Part shown: piece by piece, positions 1 through 5,788 of the stretch
How the letters are laid out: every line of letters starts with the position of its first letter
Position numbering within the stretch: position 1 is the stretch's first letter
Translations under genes and position numbers: made by a program
DNA from: Syntrophomonadaceae bacterium
GTDB taxonomy: Bacteria > Bacillota_D > Dethiobacteria > DTU022
Length of the DNA: 6,938 nt
Reading direction: 5' to 3'
Assembly: GCA_003551865.1 (NCBI GenBank)
Contig: PUNU01000215.1
Span: forward strand, 1 to 6,938
Notes under the pieces: generated by a model
The model's database searches: none
What the model was told of the DNA's origin: nothing
Seen by the model: the letters and a program-made list of their open reading frames with translations, nothing else

Positions 1-163
1 CCTTTTGGATCGAGTCGTCTTCGGTTCGCAAAGATACCGCCAGGTTGATCCAGCCTTCCTGCCCTCTCAATTGATCCTGCAGGGCAGGGTCCGAGTTGAA
101 AAGGGCGGCTGCCATGTTCAGCAGCCCTTCAGCCTGTTCGTTTACAGCACTGGTTTCCTCCAC
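1..163 (-). CDS. N-terminal part of a small protein, possibly SCP2 (sterol carrier) domain-like; runs off the window
   Basis: Reading on the minus strand from a GTG at 163-161 gives 54 open codons to the window edge, so the 3' end is missing. An AAGGAGG (180-174) lies 10 bases upstream of the GTG, a strong ribosome binding site at slightly long spacing. An ATG seen at 169 is in another frame and stops after eight codons, so the GTG is preferred. The visible protein starts with an acidic helix (EETSAVNEQAEGLLNMAA), then FNSDPALQDQLRGQ, then what looks like a beta-strand, WINLAVSLRTED. A helix followed by a strand of the form 'xINxxVxxRTxD' resembles small bacterial SCP2-like lipid-binding proteins, but this rests on family memory and only about 50 residues. 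The gene follows nadE on the same strand after 69 bases. That gap is AT-rich and may carry its own promoter. It is certainly coding; the family is uncertain. Confidence 0.6.
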   Translation of the reverse strand, partial: MEETSAVNEQAEGLLNMAAALFNSDPALQDQLRGQEGWINLAVSLRTEDDSIQK

Positions 164-205
164 CGCATCGATACCTCCTTAATAATTTTCGGGGCACGTT
201 AGTTA

Positions 206-211
206 ATTATA
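206..211 (-). promoter_or_regulatory. possible -10 box for the gene at 1-163
   Basis: A perfect TATAAT reads on the minus strand here, within an AT-rich gap between the nadE stop and the next start. No good -35 box lies at 16-18 bases, so it may be chance in AT-rich sequence. It would place the transcript start roughly 35 bases upstream of the GTG, still including the AAGGAGG site. Confidence 0.25.
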
Positions 212-232
212 TATTCGAACAAATAAACCTAT

Positions 233-1144
233 TTACCTGCTCAGCTCGGGAGCAGGGACCGGCTGGGTTAGCCTGCCCGCAAGGGCGGTAAGCTTCCTAA
301 TCCTCTTGACAGTATCTTCATCAGTTCCGGCCCGGCCGGCAGCAGTCTCATCGGATTCTTTTTCCTGCAGAGCATGCAGGAGCAGATCGAGCTTTGTGTA
401 GGTGATTCCCAGGGCTGTTTCATCGACTATACCCGGGAGCAGGTCGGGGCTGGGCTCACGCTCGATAACTTTTTGCGGCACCCCCAGGTAGCGGGCCAGA
501 TCGCGCACCTCCGTTTTGTAAAGAGGCAGAATGGGAGCAATATCGGCGGCGCTGTCGCCGAAGGGGACAAAGAGCCCGGTCAGCTGTTCGGTTAAGTTCA
601 GGCAGCCGGCCACAAGCAGGTTTTCCTGCTCGGCGTGTTTGTATAACACGGCCATGCGCAGGCGGTGCTTGAGGCGAAGAAGAGCGATTGCCCGGTTCAG
701 CGGGGCGATATCCGTTTTCTTCAGGGTGATGCGGTAGGGGTCTATTTTGAACAGGTGGTGCAGGCTCCAAAAAGCGAGGCGGTTTAAAACCTTGTTCCCG
801 GTAATCCCGGCCACGGCGCCCTCATAGCAGCCGAGTGTCTCCAGGGTGGGGGTGAGATCGATTTCTTCAAGTTTGAGGGAAGCTGCGGCGGTTATCTCGC
901 GGGCACAGCTGTAACTTTCTGCAGCAGTGTCTCTTTCCGGTAAAAACAGGGCCTTTATTTTATCCGCTCCTAGAGCCCGCACACCCAGGAAGGCGACGAC
1001 GGCGGAATCGAGTCCGCCGCTGATCCCGATTACCAGGCCGCCGGCCCGCTGGGATGAAACCTGGTCGGCGATAAAGCGGCAGATTTCGTCAGCGGTCTTC
1101 TCCCAGTCCCTTTCAAAGAGAGCCTCGCTGCGGTTATTTTTCAT
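233..1144 (-). CDS. nadE: NH3-dependent NAD+ synthase, divergent type
   Basis: The enzyme adenylates deamido-NAD+ (NaAD) with ATP and replaces the AMP with ammonia, the last step of NAD+ synthesis in the cytoplasm. From the chosen start it has 303 residues, a little longer than the usual roughly 270. The ATP-pyrophosphatase P-loop SGGLDS is at residues 42-47. A block GCLNLTEQLTGLF (180 onward) followed by FGDSAAD and LYKTEVRDLARYLGVP matches the NadE substrate/ATP region, and PSPDLLPGIVDE (from 231) matches the usual PSADLxPGxxDE. No glutaminase (nitrilase) domain is present, so free ammonia is the expected donor. Odd points: the usual NKxE reads NLTE, losing the lysine, and an enlarged basic, helix-rich segment lies at about 115-170. 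The reading frame opens at a TTG at 1231, but a promoter -10 box at 1207-1202 lies inside that extension. ATG 1144 has AGGAAAGGG just upstream. ATG 1156 sits directly against its GGGAGG and is less likely. Confidence 0.85.
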   Translation of the reverse strand: MKNNRSEALFERDWEKTADEICRFIADQVSSQRAGGLVIGISGGLDSAVVAFLGVRALGADKIKALFLPERDTAAESYSCAREITAAASLKLEEIDLTPTLETLGCYEGAVAGITGNKVLNRLAFWSLHHLFKIDPYRITLKKTDIAPLNRAIALLRLKHRLRMAVLYKHAEQENLLVAGCLNLTEQLTGLFVPFGDSAADIAPILPLYKTEVRDLARYLGVPQKVIEREPSPDLLPGIVDETALGITYTKLDLLLHALQEKESDETAAGRAGTDEDTVKRIRKLTALAGRLTQPVPAPELSR

Positions 1145-1201
1145 CCCTTTCCTCATACCTCCCGAGCAGGCCGGATCTGGTCCCCGACCCTCTCTATGCC
1201 C

Positions 1202-1231
1202 ATTATATTGCAAATAGGCTGAAAAAAACAA
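1202..1231 (-). promoter_or_regulatory. sigma-A-type promoter for nadE
   Basis: On the minus strand, TTGTTT (1231-1226) is followed after 18 bases by a perfect TATAAT (1207-1202). Transcription would begin near 1195, giving a leader of about 50 bases before ATG 1144. The leader contains a GGGAGG. The -35 box matches the consensus at only three positions; the -10 box is perfect. Confidence 0.6.
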
Positions 1232-1271
1232 GAAGTTTGCAGTTTTCCCCGGCCTTTTTATTTAGACAAGC

Positions 1272-1311
1272 TTGAGGTGCTGTTGAGGTTATGATAACCT
1301 GATGGTAACAA
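1272..1311 (+). promoter_or_regulatory. probable control region of the amidase gene: direct repeats and a palindrome
   Basis: Two copies of TTGAGGT (1272-1278 and 1283-1289) lie 11 bases apart, about one helical turn. The second runs into a 15-base palindrome, AGGTTA-TGA-TAACCT (1286-1300). Each TTGAGG could also be a -35 box, with TAACCT (1295-1300) or TAACAA (1306-1311) at 17 bases as weak -10 boxes. The layout suggests a repressor or activator site overlapping the promoter of the gene at 1340. No regulator gene is visible nearby. Confidence 0.4.
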
Positions 1312-1339
1312 AGCACTTACATGGGGGAGGTTTATGATT

Positions 1340-2242
1340 ATGCACCACTATTTGCCGAAAGACAAGCACATATACAAGTTTGATGCCGGCAATCCCCCGG
1401 TATTGACGATCAGTCCGGGAGACAGTGTTCGCGTTGAAACCATGGACTGCTTCTCCGACCAGATTCAGAGCCCTGAAGACAGCCTGGAAGAAATCAACTG
1501 GGAGCGGATCAACCCGGCGACGGGGCCGATTTACGTGGATGGGGCGCAAAAGGGCGATGCTTTAAAAATTACCGTGGTGGAGATTAAAATCCGGGATCAG
1601 GCGGTAATGTTAACCGGCAAAGACCTGGGTGTGCTGGGGCATAAACTGGAGGGAATGCACTTTAAAGTCATGCCGGTCAAAGACGATGAAGTTATTTTCG
1701 ACGGCAGCACCAGCCTCCCTTTGGACCCCATGATCGGAGTGATCGGTGTGGCCCCCGAGGGAGCAGGAATAAACTGCGGCACCCCCGATGTGCACGGCGG
1801 CAATATGGATACCAGGCTGATCAGGGAAAAGGCCGTCGTATATTTGCCGGTGTGGGTGGAAGGGGGCCTGCTTGCCCTGGGCGACCTCCACGCGGTGATG
1901 GGTGACGGTGAGGTTTGTGTCTCCGGGGCGGAAGTTGCCGGAGAGGTCATGCTAGAAGTGGAGCTGGCCAAAGAAATAAACCTGCCCACCCCCCTGGTTG
2001 TCGATGAACGGGTGCTGGCTGTAATCTATTCCCATGAGAGCCTGGATGAGGCGGTAACCCGTTCTGTGGAAACCATGGAGGAGCTGGTCGGCTCAAAGAC
2101 CGGCCTGTCTACAGCAGAAATAGCCATGCTCCTGAGCGCAGGTGGGCGAGTCAGCATATCGCAGGTAGTGGATCCTTTAAAAACGGCCCGCTGTGAAATT
2201 CCCAAATGGATCCTGGACAACTACGGCTTCAGCCTTTATTGA
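1340..2242 (+). CDS. acetamidase/formamidase family protein
   Basis: Members of this family (FmdA/AmdA) hydrolyse short amides such as formamide or acetamide to the acid and ammonia in the cytoplasm. From ATG 1340 the protein has 300 residues, typical of the shorter clostridial members; the fungal and FmdA forms are longer. Family marks visible are ETMDCFSDQI (33-42), GPIYVDGAQKGDALKI (about 62-77), HGGNMDTR (152-159), LPVWVEGG and GDLHAVMGDGE (181-191). The histidine and acidic residues of these blocks are likely metal and active-site ligands by family analogy. GGAGG at 1326-1330 is nine bases from ATG 1340 and only three from ATG 1334, so the second ATG is preferred. No signal peptide or membrane segment is seen. 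It is divergent from nadE and convergent with the membrane protein gene. Its stop codon overlaps the hairpin repeat that follows. The family is clear; the true substrate is unknown. Confidence 0.88.
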   Translation: MHHYLPKDKHIYKFDAGNPPVLTISPGDSVRVETMDCFSDQIQSPEDSLEEINWERINPATGPIYVDGAQKGDALKITVVEIKIRDQAVMLTGKDLGVLGHKLEGMHFKVMPVKDDEVIFDGSTSLPLDPMIGVIGVAPEGAGINCGTPDVHGGNMDTRLIREKAVVYLPVWVEGGLLALGDLHAVMGDGEVCVSGAEVAGEVMLEVELAKEINLPTPLVVDERVLAVIYSHESLDEAVTRSVETMEELVGSKTGLSTAEIAMLLSAGGRVSISQVVDPLKTARCEIPKWILDNYGFSLY

Positions 2243-2275
2243 TGTGACAATGGGGACGGTCCCAACTGTCACATC
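2241..2275. repeat. REP-like hairpin repeat, single unit (element A)
   Basis: Arms GATGTGACA (2241-2249) and TGTCACATC (2267-2275) form a perfect 9-bp stem. The enclosed sequence holds GGGGACGGTCCC, which contains a further small palindrome (GGGAC-G-GTCCC, 2253-2263). The core GGGGACGGT is shared with the element at 3280-3344. It overlaps the TGA of the amidase gene and fills nearly all of the 37-base gap to the convergent gene's stop at 2280. It has no T-tract on either side, so it does not look like a standard intrinsic terminator, though it could insulate or stabilise the convergent 3' ends. It is probably a non-autonomous element of the REP type mobilised by Y1/RAYT transposases, by analogy only. 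Confidence 0.7.
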
Positions 2276-2279
2276 CACA

Positions 2280-3254
2280 TCACCGGGTGATTCTGCCGTA
2301 GAGGAACCCGCCAAGCACAAGAATTGCCCCGAGAAAACCACTTATTGCCGGGATGATCATTGCCGTTTCTGCCCAGTGAGAGGCCATTTGTTGAAGCATT
2401 TCCGGCCCGAGGAGGGGGATTTCCTCCTCCACCCACGGTAGCAGCATCTGTCCAAAAAGTTCCAGGAATAACCTGATCTCCAGCATGAAGGTAGCGCTAA
2501 AGAATGCTACTGCAGCGCCAAACCATTTGAGCCCCCCAGGGAAACCGGCAAGCAAGATGCTGCATATCAATGACAAGGCAAAAATGATAGGGAGCAGGTA
2601 CAGGTAAATCCCCCTGAAACTCTGTATGGTAGAAAGCGACTGTTCTATATCTGCCAAAAGGTCCTCGTCTTCCTCTTCAATCAGGCGCACGACATATATT
2701 CGGTCCGGCAGGTCCATCTCGGCCATCACTTTGTCCACAAACAGTTCAACCTCCCTTTCGGGTAGGCCCAGTCTTTCTTTCACAGGCGGGGGGAGGTTTT
2801 CAAAAGAGGCAATCATTTTCTCTCTAAGATCTTGCCTGCCTTCACTGATATCGATGAGCGCGGTTAATTCATCTTGTTCACCTTTGGCTACAAAGATAAA
2901 ATCAGCGATTACTATAAGCAGTTGATCTTTAATCCATTCTTCATCAAAGGTATCGGCAAGGGCGGAGGTGATCAGGGCAGCCAAGTTCCGCACTGCCACT
3001 TTTTCCAGTTCGCTCAGGTTCTCAACCAGTCCATGATCGAGTTCTGCAACTACTTCTTCGCTGATCATTTTCGGCAAGATTTCCTGCAGTTCGGTATGGA
3101 TGGTGGAAGCCAGCCCGGTTTCGTCGATTAGCTCCTGGTAATATGATCTGTTTAAAACGGTTCTCTCTGCACTCATTCCCGTTAGATAAACCCAACCGGT
3201 TAATACTACAATAACGGCTATTACCAGCAGAAGAAATATTTTTGATCCGCGCAT
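2280..3254 (-). CDS. membrane protein of unknown family, one N-terminal and three C-terminal helices
   Basis: The 324-residue product is not recognised. The N-terminus MRGSK is basic and is followed by a hydrophobic helix at about 6-26, best read as an uncleaved signal anchor. Residues 27-214 form a hydrophilic, very acidic region, predicted helical, with a run LIEEEDEDLLADIEQS near 191-206 and a short proline stretch LPPPVKERLGLP near 154-165. Three more membrane segments follow at about 215-237, 242-262 and 297-320, and the tail RITR is basic. This topology puts the large domain outside the cell and both ends in the cytoplasm. ATG 3254 is preceded by a weak GGTGAG. The gene lies 89 bases downstream of the AOR gene on the same strand and may be co-transcribed, but the gap is filled by the long hairpin at 3280-3344. 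It is bracketed by two related repeats. Function cannot be inferred. Confidence 0.75.
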   Translation of the reverse strand: MRGSKIFLLLVIAVIVVLTGWVYLTGMSAERTVLNRSYYQELIDETGLASTIHTELQEILPKMISEEVVAELDHGLVENLSELEKVAVRNLAALITSALADTFDEEWIKDQLLIVIADFIFVAKGEQDELTALIDISEGRQDLREKMIASFENLPPPVKERLGLPEREVELFVDKVMAEMDLPDRIYVVRLIEEEDEDLLADIEQSLSTIQSFRGIYLYLLPIIFALSLICSILLAGFPGGLKWFGAAVAFFSATFMLEIRLFLELFGQMLLPWVEEEIPLLGPEMLQQMASHWAETAMIIPAISGFLGAILVLGGFLYGRITR

Positions 3255-3279
3255 TTAGCTCACCCACTTTTTTGTCGGG

Positions 3280-3344
3280 ACAACACAGGGGGACGGTTCT
3301 TCTGTGTTTTTCAACAACACAGAAGAACCGTCCCCCTGTGTTGT
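3280..3344. repeat. perfect 29-bp inverted repeat, two REP-like units head to head (element B)
   Basis: Positions 3280-3308 and 3316-3344 are exact reverse complements, separated by seven bases (TTTCAAC). Each arm is itself a small hairpin: AACACAG (3282-3288), core GGGGACGGTTCTT, then CTGTGTT (3302-3308). The whole is therefore two copies of a roughly 27-base unit in opposite orientation, like a BIME formed of REPs. The core matches element A at 2241-2275. The right arm begins on the last base of the AOR stop codon in the direction of transcription. In RNA it would fold into a very stable stem. There is no T-tract after it on the minus strand (an A-run follows), so processing or 3'-end protection is more likely than termination. 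Confidence 0.85.
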
Positions 3345-5317
3345 TATCGGTTCAGACTGAGGGCATCAAGGGTTTCCTGCAGGGGGATGCCGGTTTTCTC
3401 GTCCCATCCGAAATGTTTCCAGCACAGGCTCATCATCTCTTCAATAGGGACTGATTTGCCCTTCAGCGGGCCTTCTTCAAGCGGCGGCCTTCCGGCCAGG
3501 CGCTCGGGCATTTTAAAGGACAGAGGCTCGATGCCTTCGCGTATATTGAAAAGTTGGCGCAGGGTTTGGATGCGCCGCCCGATCTCCATATACTCATCAG
3601 GGGTTTTCTCCCAGCCCGCGGCTGCGTTTAAGTATTTAAAGAGGGGCCAGTGCTGCAGGCCGGACAAAGCGGCAAAAATACAGCCTCCCGATCCGTCCAG
3701 GACCTGTTTGAAGCAGGCGCCGGCCACAGCTTTTAAAGCCTCCCTGTCGGAAGGGATGTATTCGTCCTTTTTCGGGTAGCGGGTAATACGCGGAGCCCAG
3801 GAAACTTCTTCCCAGAGGTTCATCAGCATGTAGTACTGGCCCGACCCGGTGGTGTGCCGACCCGGGGTGGGGTCGGTGCTGAAATGCACGCCCAGGAGAG
3901 GATCGAAGCGCGGGTCGTGCAGGCCCGGCTCCTGCCCCCCTGCGTGCATGGCATACCGTTCGCTTTTATTGCCGATCCGTTCCACAGCCGCCCTCACTCC
4001 ATCGGCGAGCAAATCCCCTATACCCTCACGGGCCACCATTTTCTTAACCAGTTCGACTATAGCTTCGGCGTTGCCCCAGTTTAGCATCAGCCCACCGGTG
4101 TCTTCTTTTGTGAGCAGTCCGTTCTCAAAGCACTCAATGGCATAGGCGACTGTATGGCCGGCTGAAATGGTATCCATGCCGGCCCGGTTGAGCAGTTCGT
4201 TTATGTAAAAAATAGTTTCAAGATCCTTATTCATCAAAAGGGCCCCGAAGGCCACACAGGTTTCGTACTCCGGCTTGAAGGTTTCGGCGTAAGCCCCGCC
4301 GGCGATGTCATCGATTTTGCAGACTCCCCCGCAGGCGAGCACGCAGGAATAACAGCTGTATTTTTTATACTCGCGCTTTTTGATCAGGTCCGGGTTCAGG
4401 TGCTTGTAGTGCGAGTGGTTGTAATCGACCACCGAGCCGCCCCAATTCTTAACGGGCAAATCACCCGAAGTAATCCCCAGGCTGTTGCTCATCGGGGTGC
4501 CCCACTTTTTTGTGCCCGGAACAAAAGACATCATTCCGTCCAGGGCGGTGGCCGTCTTCATTTTCCCCATTAATTTGCCGACCAAAGGCAGAAGACTGCC
4601 TTTAAAAAACCCCGGCAGTTTTACTTTTTTCACTTTGGCGGCATAATCCTTGTTCAATGTGCGGATTTTTTCGCGGTCGGCACATTCGATGGGCTGATTT
4701 CCGTTTAAAACCACGGCTTTTAATTTTTTCGAACCCATCACCGCCCCGCAGCCGGAGCGGGCGGCGATGCGGCCGCGGTCGTTGCAGATCCCGGAGATCA
4801 GGGAGAGCTTCTCCGCCGCCGGGCCGATCACGGCAACGGCCGGCTTCTTCTTAGCGCGGTGTTTTTCTTCCAGGCGGTTTTCGGTTTCCACGGCATCCAT
4901 GCCCCACAGTTCGGAAGCATCTTCAAGGCGCGCCCCACCCTCGTCGACCACCAGGTAAACGGGTTTTTGGGAAATACCCTTGAAAAAGATCCCGTCATAA
5001 CCGCACTGTTTAATAGCCGGAGAAAAGCGGCCGCCGCAGTTGGCATCTCCCCAGCCTCCGGTCAGGGGCGATTTTGCCACGGCCAGCCAGCGCCCGGTAA
5101 GCAGGCTGCCCGTGCCGGTTAAAAGTCCGCTGACCAGGCCGAGAATGTTGTCCGGGCCCAAGGGATCTGCTCCCTGCGGAATGCTGCGGTGCAAAAAATA
5201 TGCTCCCAGGCCGACCCCGGATAGGAAATCTTCATAAACTTCTTCGGGTACAGACTGCTCCTCGATGGTGTCGCTGCTTAAATCAACCAGTAAAACTTTT
5301 CCCATATAACCTTTCAT
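3344..5317 (-). CDS. tungsten/molybdenum-pterin aldehyde:ferredoxin oxidoreductase (AOR) family protein
   Basis: Family members oxidise aldehydes to acids, or reduce acids, with ferredoxin, using a bis-pyranopterin W or Mo centre and one [4Fe-4S] cluster in the cytoplasm. From ATG 5317 (MKGYMGKVLLVDLSSD, the usual family start) it has 657 residues; the frame stays open to 5401 but the extra 28 residues are not family-like. GGAGTGGG lies upstream of 5317. Family marks: GWGDANCGGRFSPAIKQCGYDG (88-109, apart from small changes), RIAARSGCGAVMGSKKLKA (183-201), cluster cysteines CxxCxxxC at 322, 325 and 329, PEYETC near 350, the pterin motif NRAGMD (377-382), HAGGQEPGLHDPR (458-470), TDPTPGRHT and DGSGGC (541-546) with the fourth cluster cysteine at 546. 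All core residues are present, so it should be active. It follows the moaD-like gene by 111 bases on the same strand. No ferredoxin-like partner is in the window. A BamB-type benzoyl-CoA reductase subunit is a related alternative; the substrate is unknown. Confidence 0.9.
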   Translation of the reverse strand: MKGYMGKVLLVDLSSDTIEEQSVPEEVYEDFLSGVGLGAYFLHRSIPQGADPLGPDNILGLVSGLLTGTGSLLTGRWLAVAKSPLTGGWGDANCGGRFSPAIKQCGYDGIFFKGISQKPVYLVVDEGGARLEDASELWGMDAVETENRLEEKHRAKKKPAVAVIGPAAEKLSLISGICNDRGRIAARSGCGAVMGSKKLKAVVLNGNQPIECADREKIRTLNKDYAAKVKKVKLPGFFKGSLLPLVGKLMGKMKTATALDGMMSFVPGTKKWGTPMSNSLGITSGDLPVKNWGGSVVDYNHSHYKHLNPDLIKKREYKKYSCYSCVLACGGVCKIDDIAGGAYAETFKPEYETCVAFGALLMNKDLETIFYINELLNRAGMDTISAGHTVAYAIECFENGLLTKEDTGGLMLNWGNAEAIVELVKKMVAREGIGDLLADGVRAAVERIGNKSERYAMHAGGQEPGLHDPRFDPLLGVHFSTDPTPGRHTTGSGQYYMLMNLWEEVSWAPRITRYPKKDEYIPSDREALKAVAGACFKQVLDGSGGCIFAALSGLQHWPLFKYLNAAAGWEKTPDEYMEIGRRIQTLRQLFNIREGIEPLSFKMPERLAGRPPLEEGPLKGKSVPIEEMMSLCWKHFGWDEKTGIPLQETLDALSLNR

Positions 5318-5428
5318 CAATAACCCACTCCAATTCTTTTGCTGCCAGTTAATTAATTTGCTCTTTAGTCTAGCACCCTGGATTCGATTTTGCCCGGGCA
5401 TATTCCGGTATGCAGGGTGGGAATTTTG

Positions 5429-5662
5429 TTACCCGCCTGAAATAAGCGAAAAAAAGCTTACCACATCGCCGTCTTGCAGCTCTTTATTCAGCGACGCCGC
5501 TTCGTAGTTAACCCGGCAGAGGCGTACAGCTGCAGGGGGAAACGGTATTTTCAGGATCCGGAAAAGATCTTTCAGGGTGGAGTTTTCCGGCAGTTCGACC
5601 CAACCGTCCCGGTCGACCTGTCCACGGTTGAGATAAGGCGGAAGATAAACCCGTACACGCAT
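5429..5662 (-). CDS. MoaD/ThiS family sulfur carrier protein
   Basis: This 77-residue ubiquitin-like beta-grasp protein ends in SGG. The C-terminal glycine is normally adenylated by a MoeB-type enzyme and thiocarboxylated, then donates sulfur to make the dithiolene of molybdopterin or tungstopterin (with MoaE), or to thiazole in ThiS. Visible signs are the first strand MRVRVYLPPYL, a helix STLKDLFRILKIP (about 28-40), the strand CRVNYEAASLNKEL and the closing DGDVVSFFSLISGG, all in family order and length. The AOR gene lies just downstream on the same strand, so supply of cofactor to that enzyme is the likely role; MoaD-like genes beside AOR genes are a known arrangement. ATG 5662 has no good ribosome binding site. 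An AAAGGAG at 5694-5688 is 25 bases upstream, and an in-frame CTG at 5680 sits seven bases after it, so a six-residue extension is possible. Confidence 0.87.
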   Translation of the reverse strand: MRVRVYLPPYLNRGQVDRDGWVELPENSTLKDLFRILKIPFPPAAVRLCRVNYEAASLNKELQDGDVVSFFSLISGG

Positions 5663-5707
5663 CTTTGATCGTTGCCGCAGAACAGTGCTCCTTTAAATGT
5701 TATCCTG

Positions 5708-5736
5708 GTTACAATTATACATAATAATTGTATAAT
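5708..5736 (+). promoter_or_regulatory. sigma-A-type promoter for the GNAT gene
   Basis: GTTACA (5708-5713) and a perfect TATAAT (5731-5736) are 17 bases apart. Transcription would start near 5743 and leave a leader of about 46 bases before ATG 5789. This placing rules out the upstream in-frame starts TTG 5672 and makes TTG 5750 unlikely. Confidence 0.6.
5710..5732. promoter_or_regulatory. inverted repeat inside the divergent promoter region, candidate operator
   Basis: TACAATTAT (5710-5718) and ATAATTGTA (5724-5732) are perfect 9-base inverted repeats with a five-base centre. The palindrome covers the -35 to -10 spacer of the plus-strand promoter. It also contains a minus-strand TATAAT (5719-5714) that could be the -10 box of the moaD-AOR transcript, although no good -35 goes with it. 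A protein bound here would affect both directions. AT-rich sequence makes such symmetry easier by chance. Confidence 0.45.
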
Positions 5737-5788
5737 AATACAGTGCTGTTTGGATGCTCATAATTATTATCGAAAGCGGGTTAAGCAA

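Noticed and set aside
456..770. Second minus-strand frame within nadE
   Set aside because: It overlaps the conserved NadE motif region in another frame and gives a Pro/Arg-rich product without family features.
1145..1231. N-terminal extension of nadE from TTG 1231
   Set aside because: A promoter with a perfect TATAAT lies inside it, the extra residues are not family-like, and no ribosome binding site precedes the TTG.
3280..3344. Element B as an intrinsic terminator of the AOR transcript
   Set aside because: No T-tract follows the stem in the direction of AOR transcription; an A-run (T-run on the plus strand) at 3268-3273 is of the wrong sense.
3387..4145. Open plus-strand frames opposite the AOR gene (3387-3779, 3849-4145)
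   Set aside because: They are antisense to a clearly conserved coding region, have no ribosome binding sites, and give low-complexity Ser/Arg/Pro-rich products.
5318..5401. 28-residue N-terminal extension of the AOR protein
   Set aside because: Family members begin at the MKGYMGK-type sequence, and a ribosome binding site lies before ATG 5317 within this stretch.
5663..5710. Molybdenum- or tungsten-cofactor riboswitch ahead of the moaD-like gene
   Set aside because: The leader would be only about 45-50 bases, too short for that riboswitch, and no stable multi-stem fold is apparent.
5672..5788. 39-residue N-terminal extension of the GNAT protein from TTG 5672
   Set aside because: It reads through the promoter and palindrome and gives a cysteine- and isoleucine-rich stretch with no family similarity.
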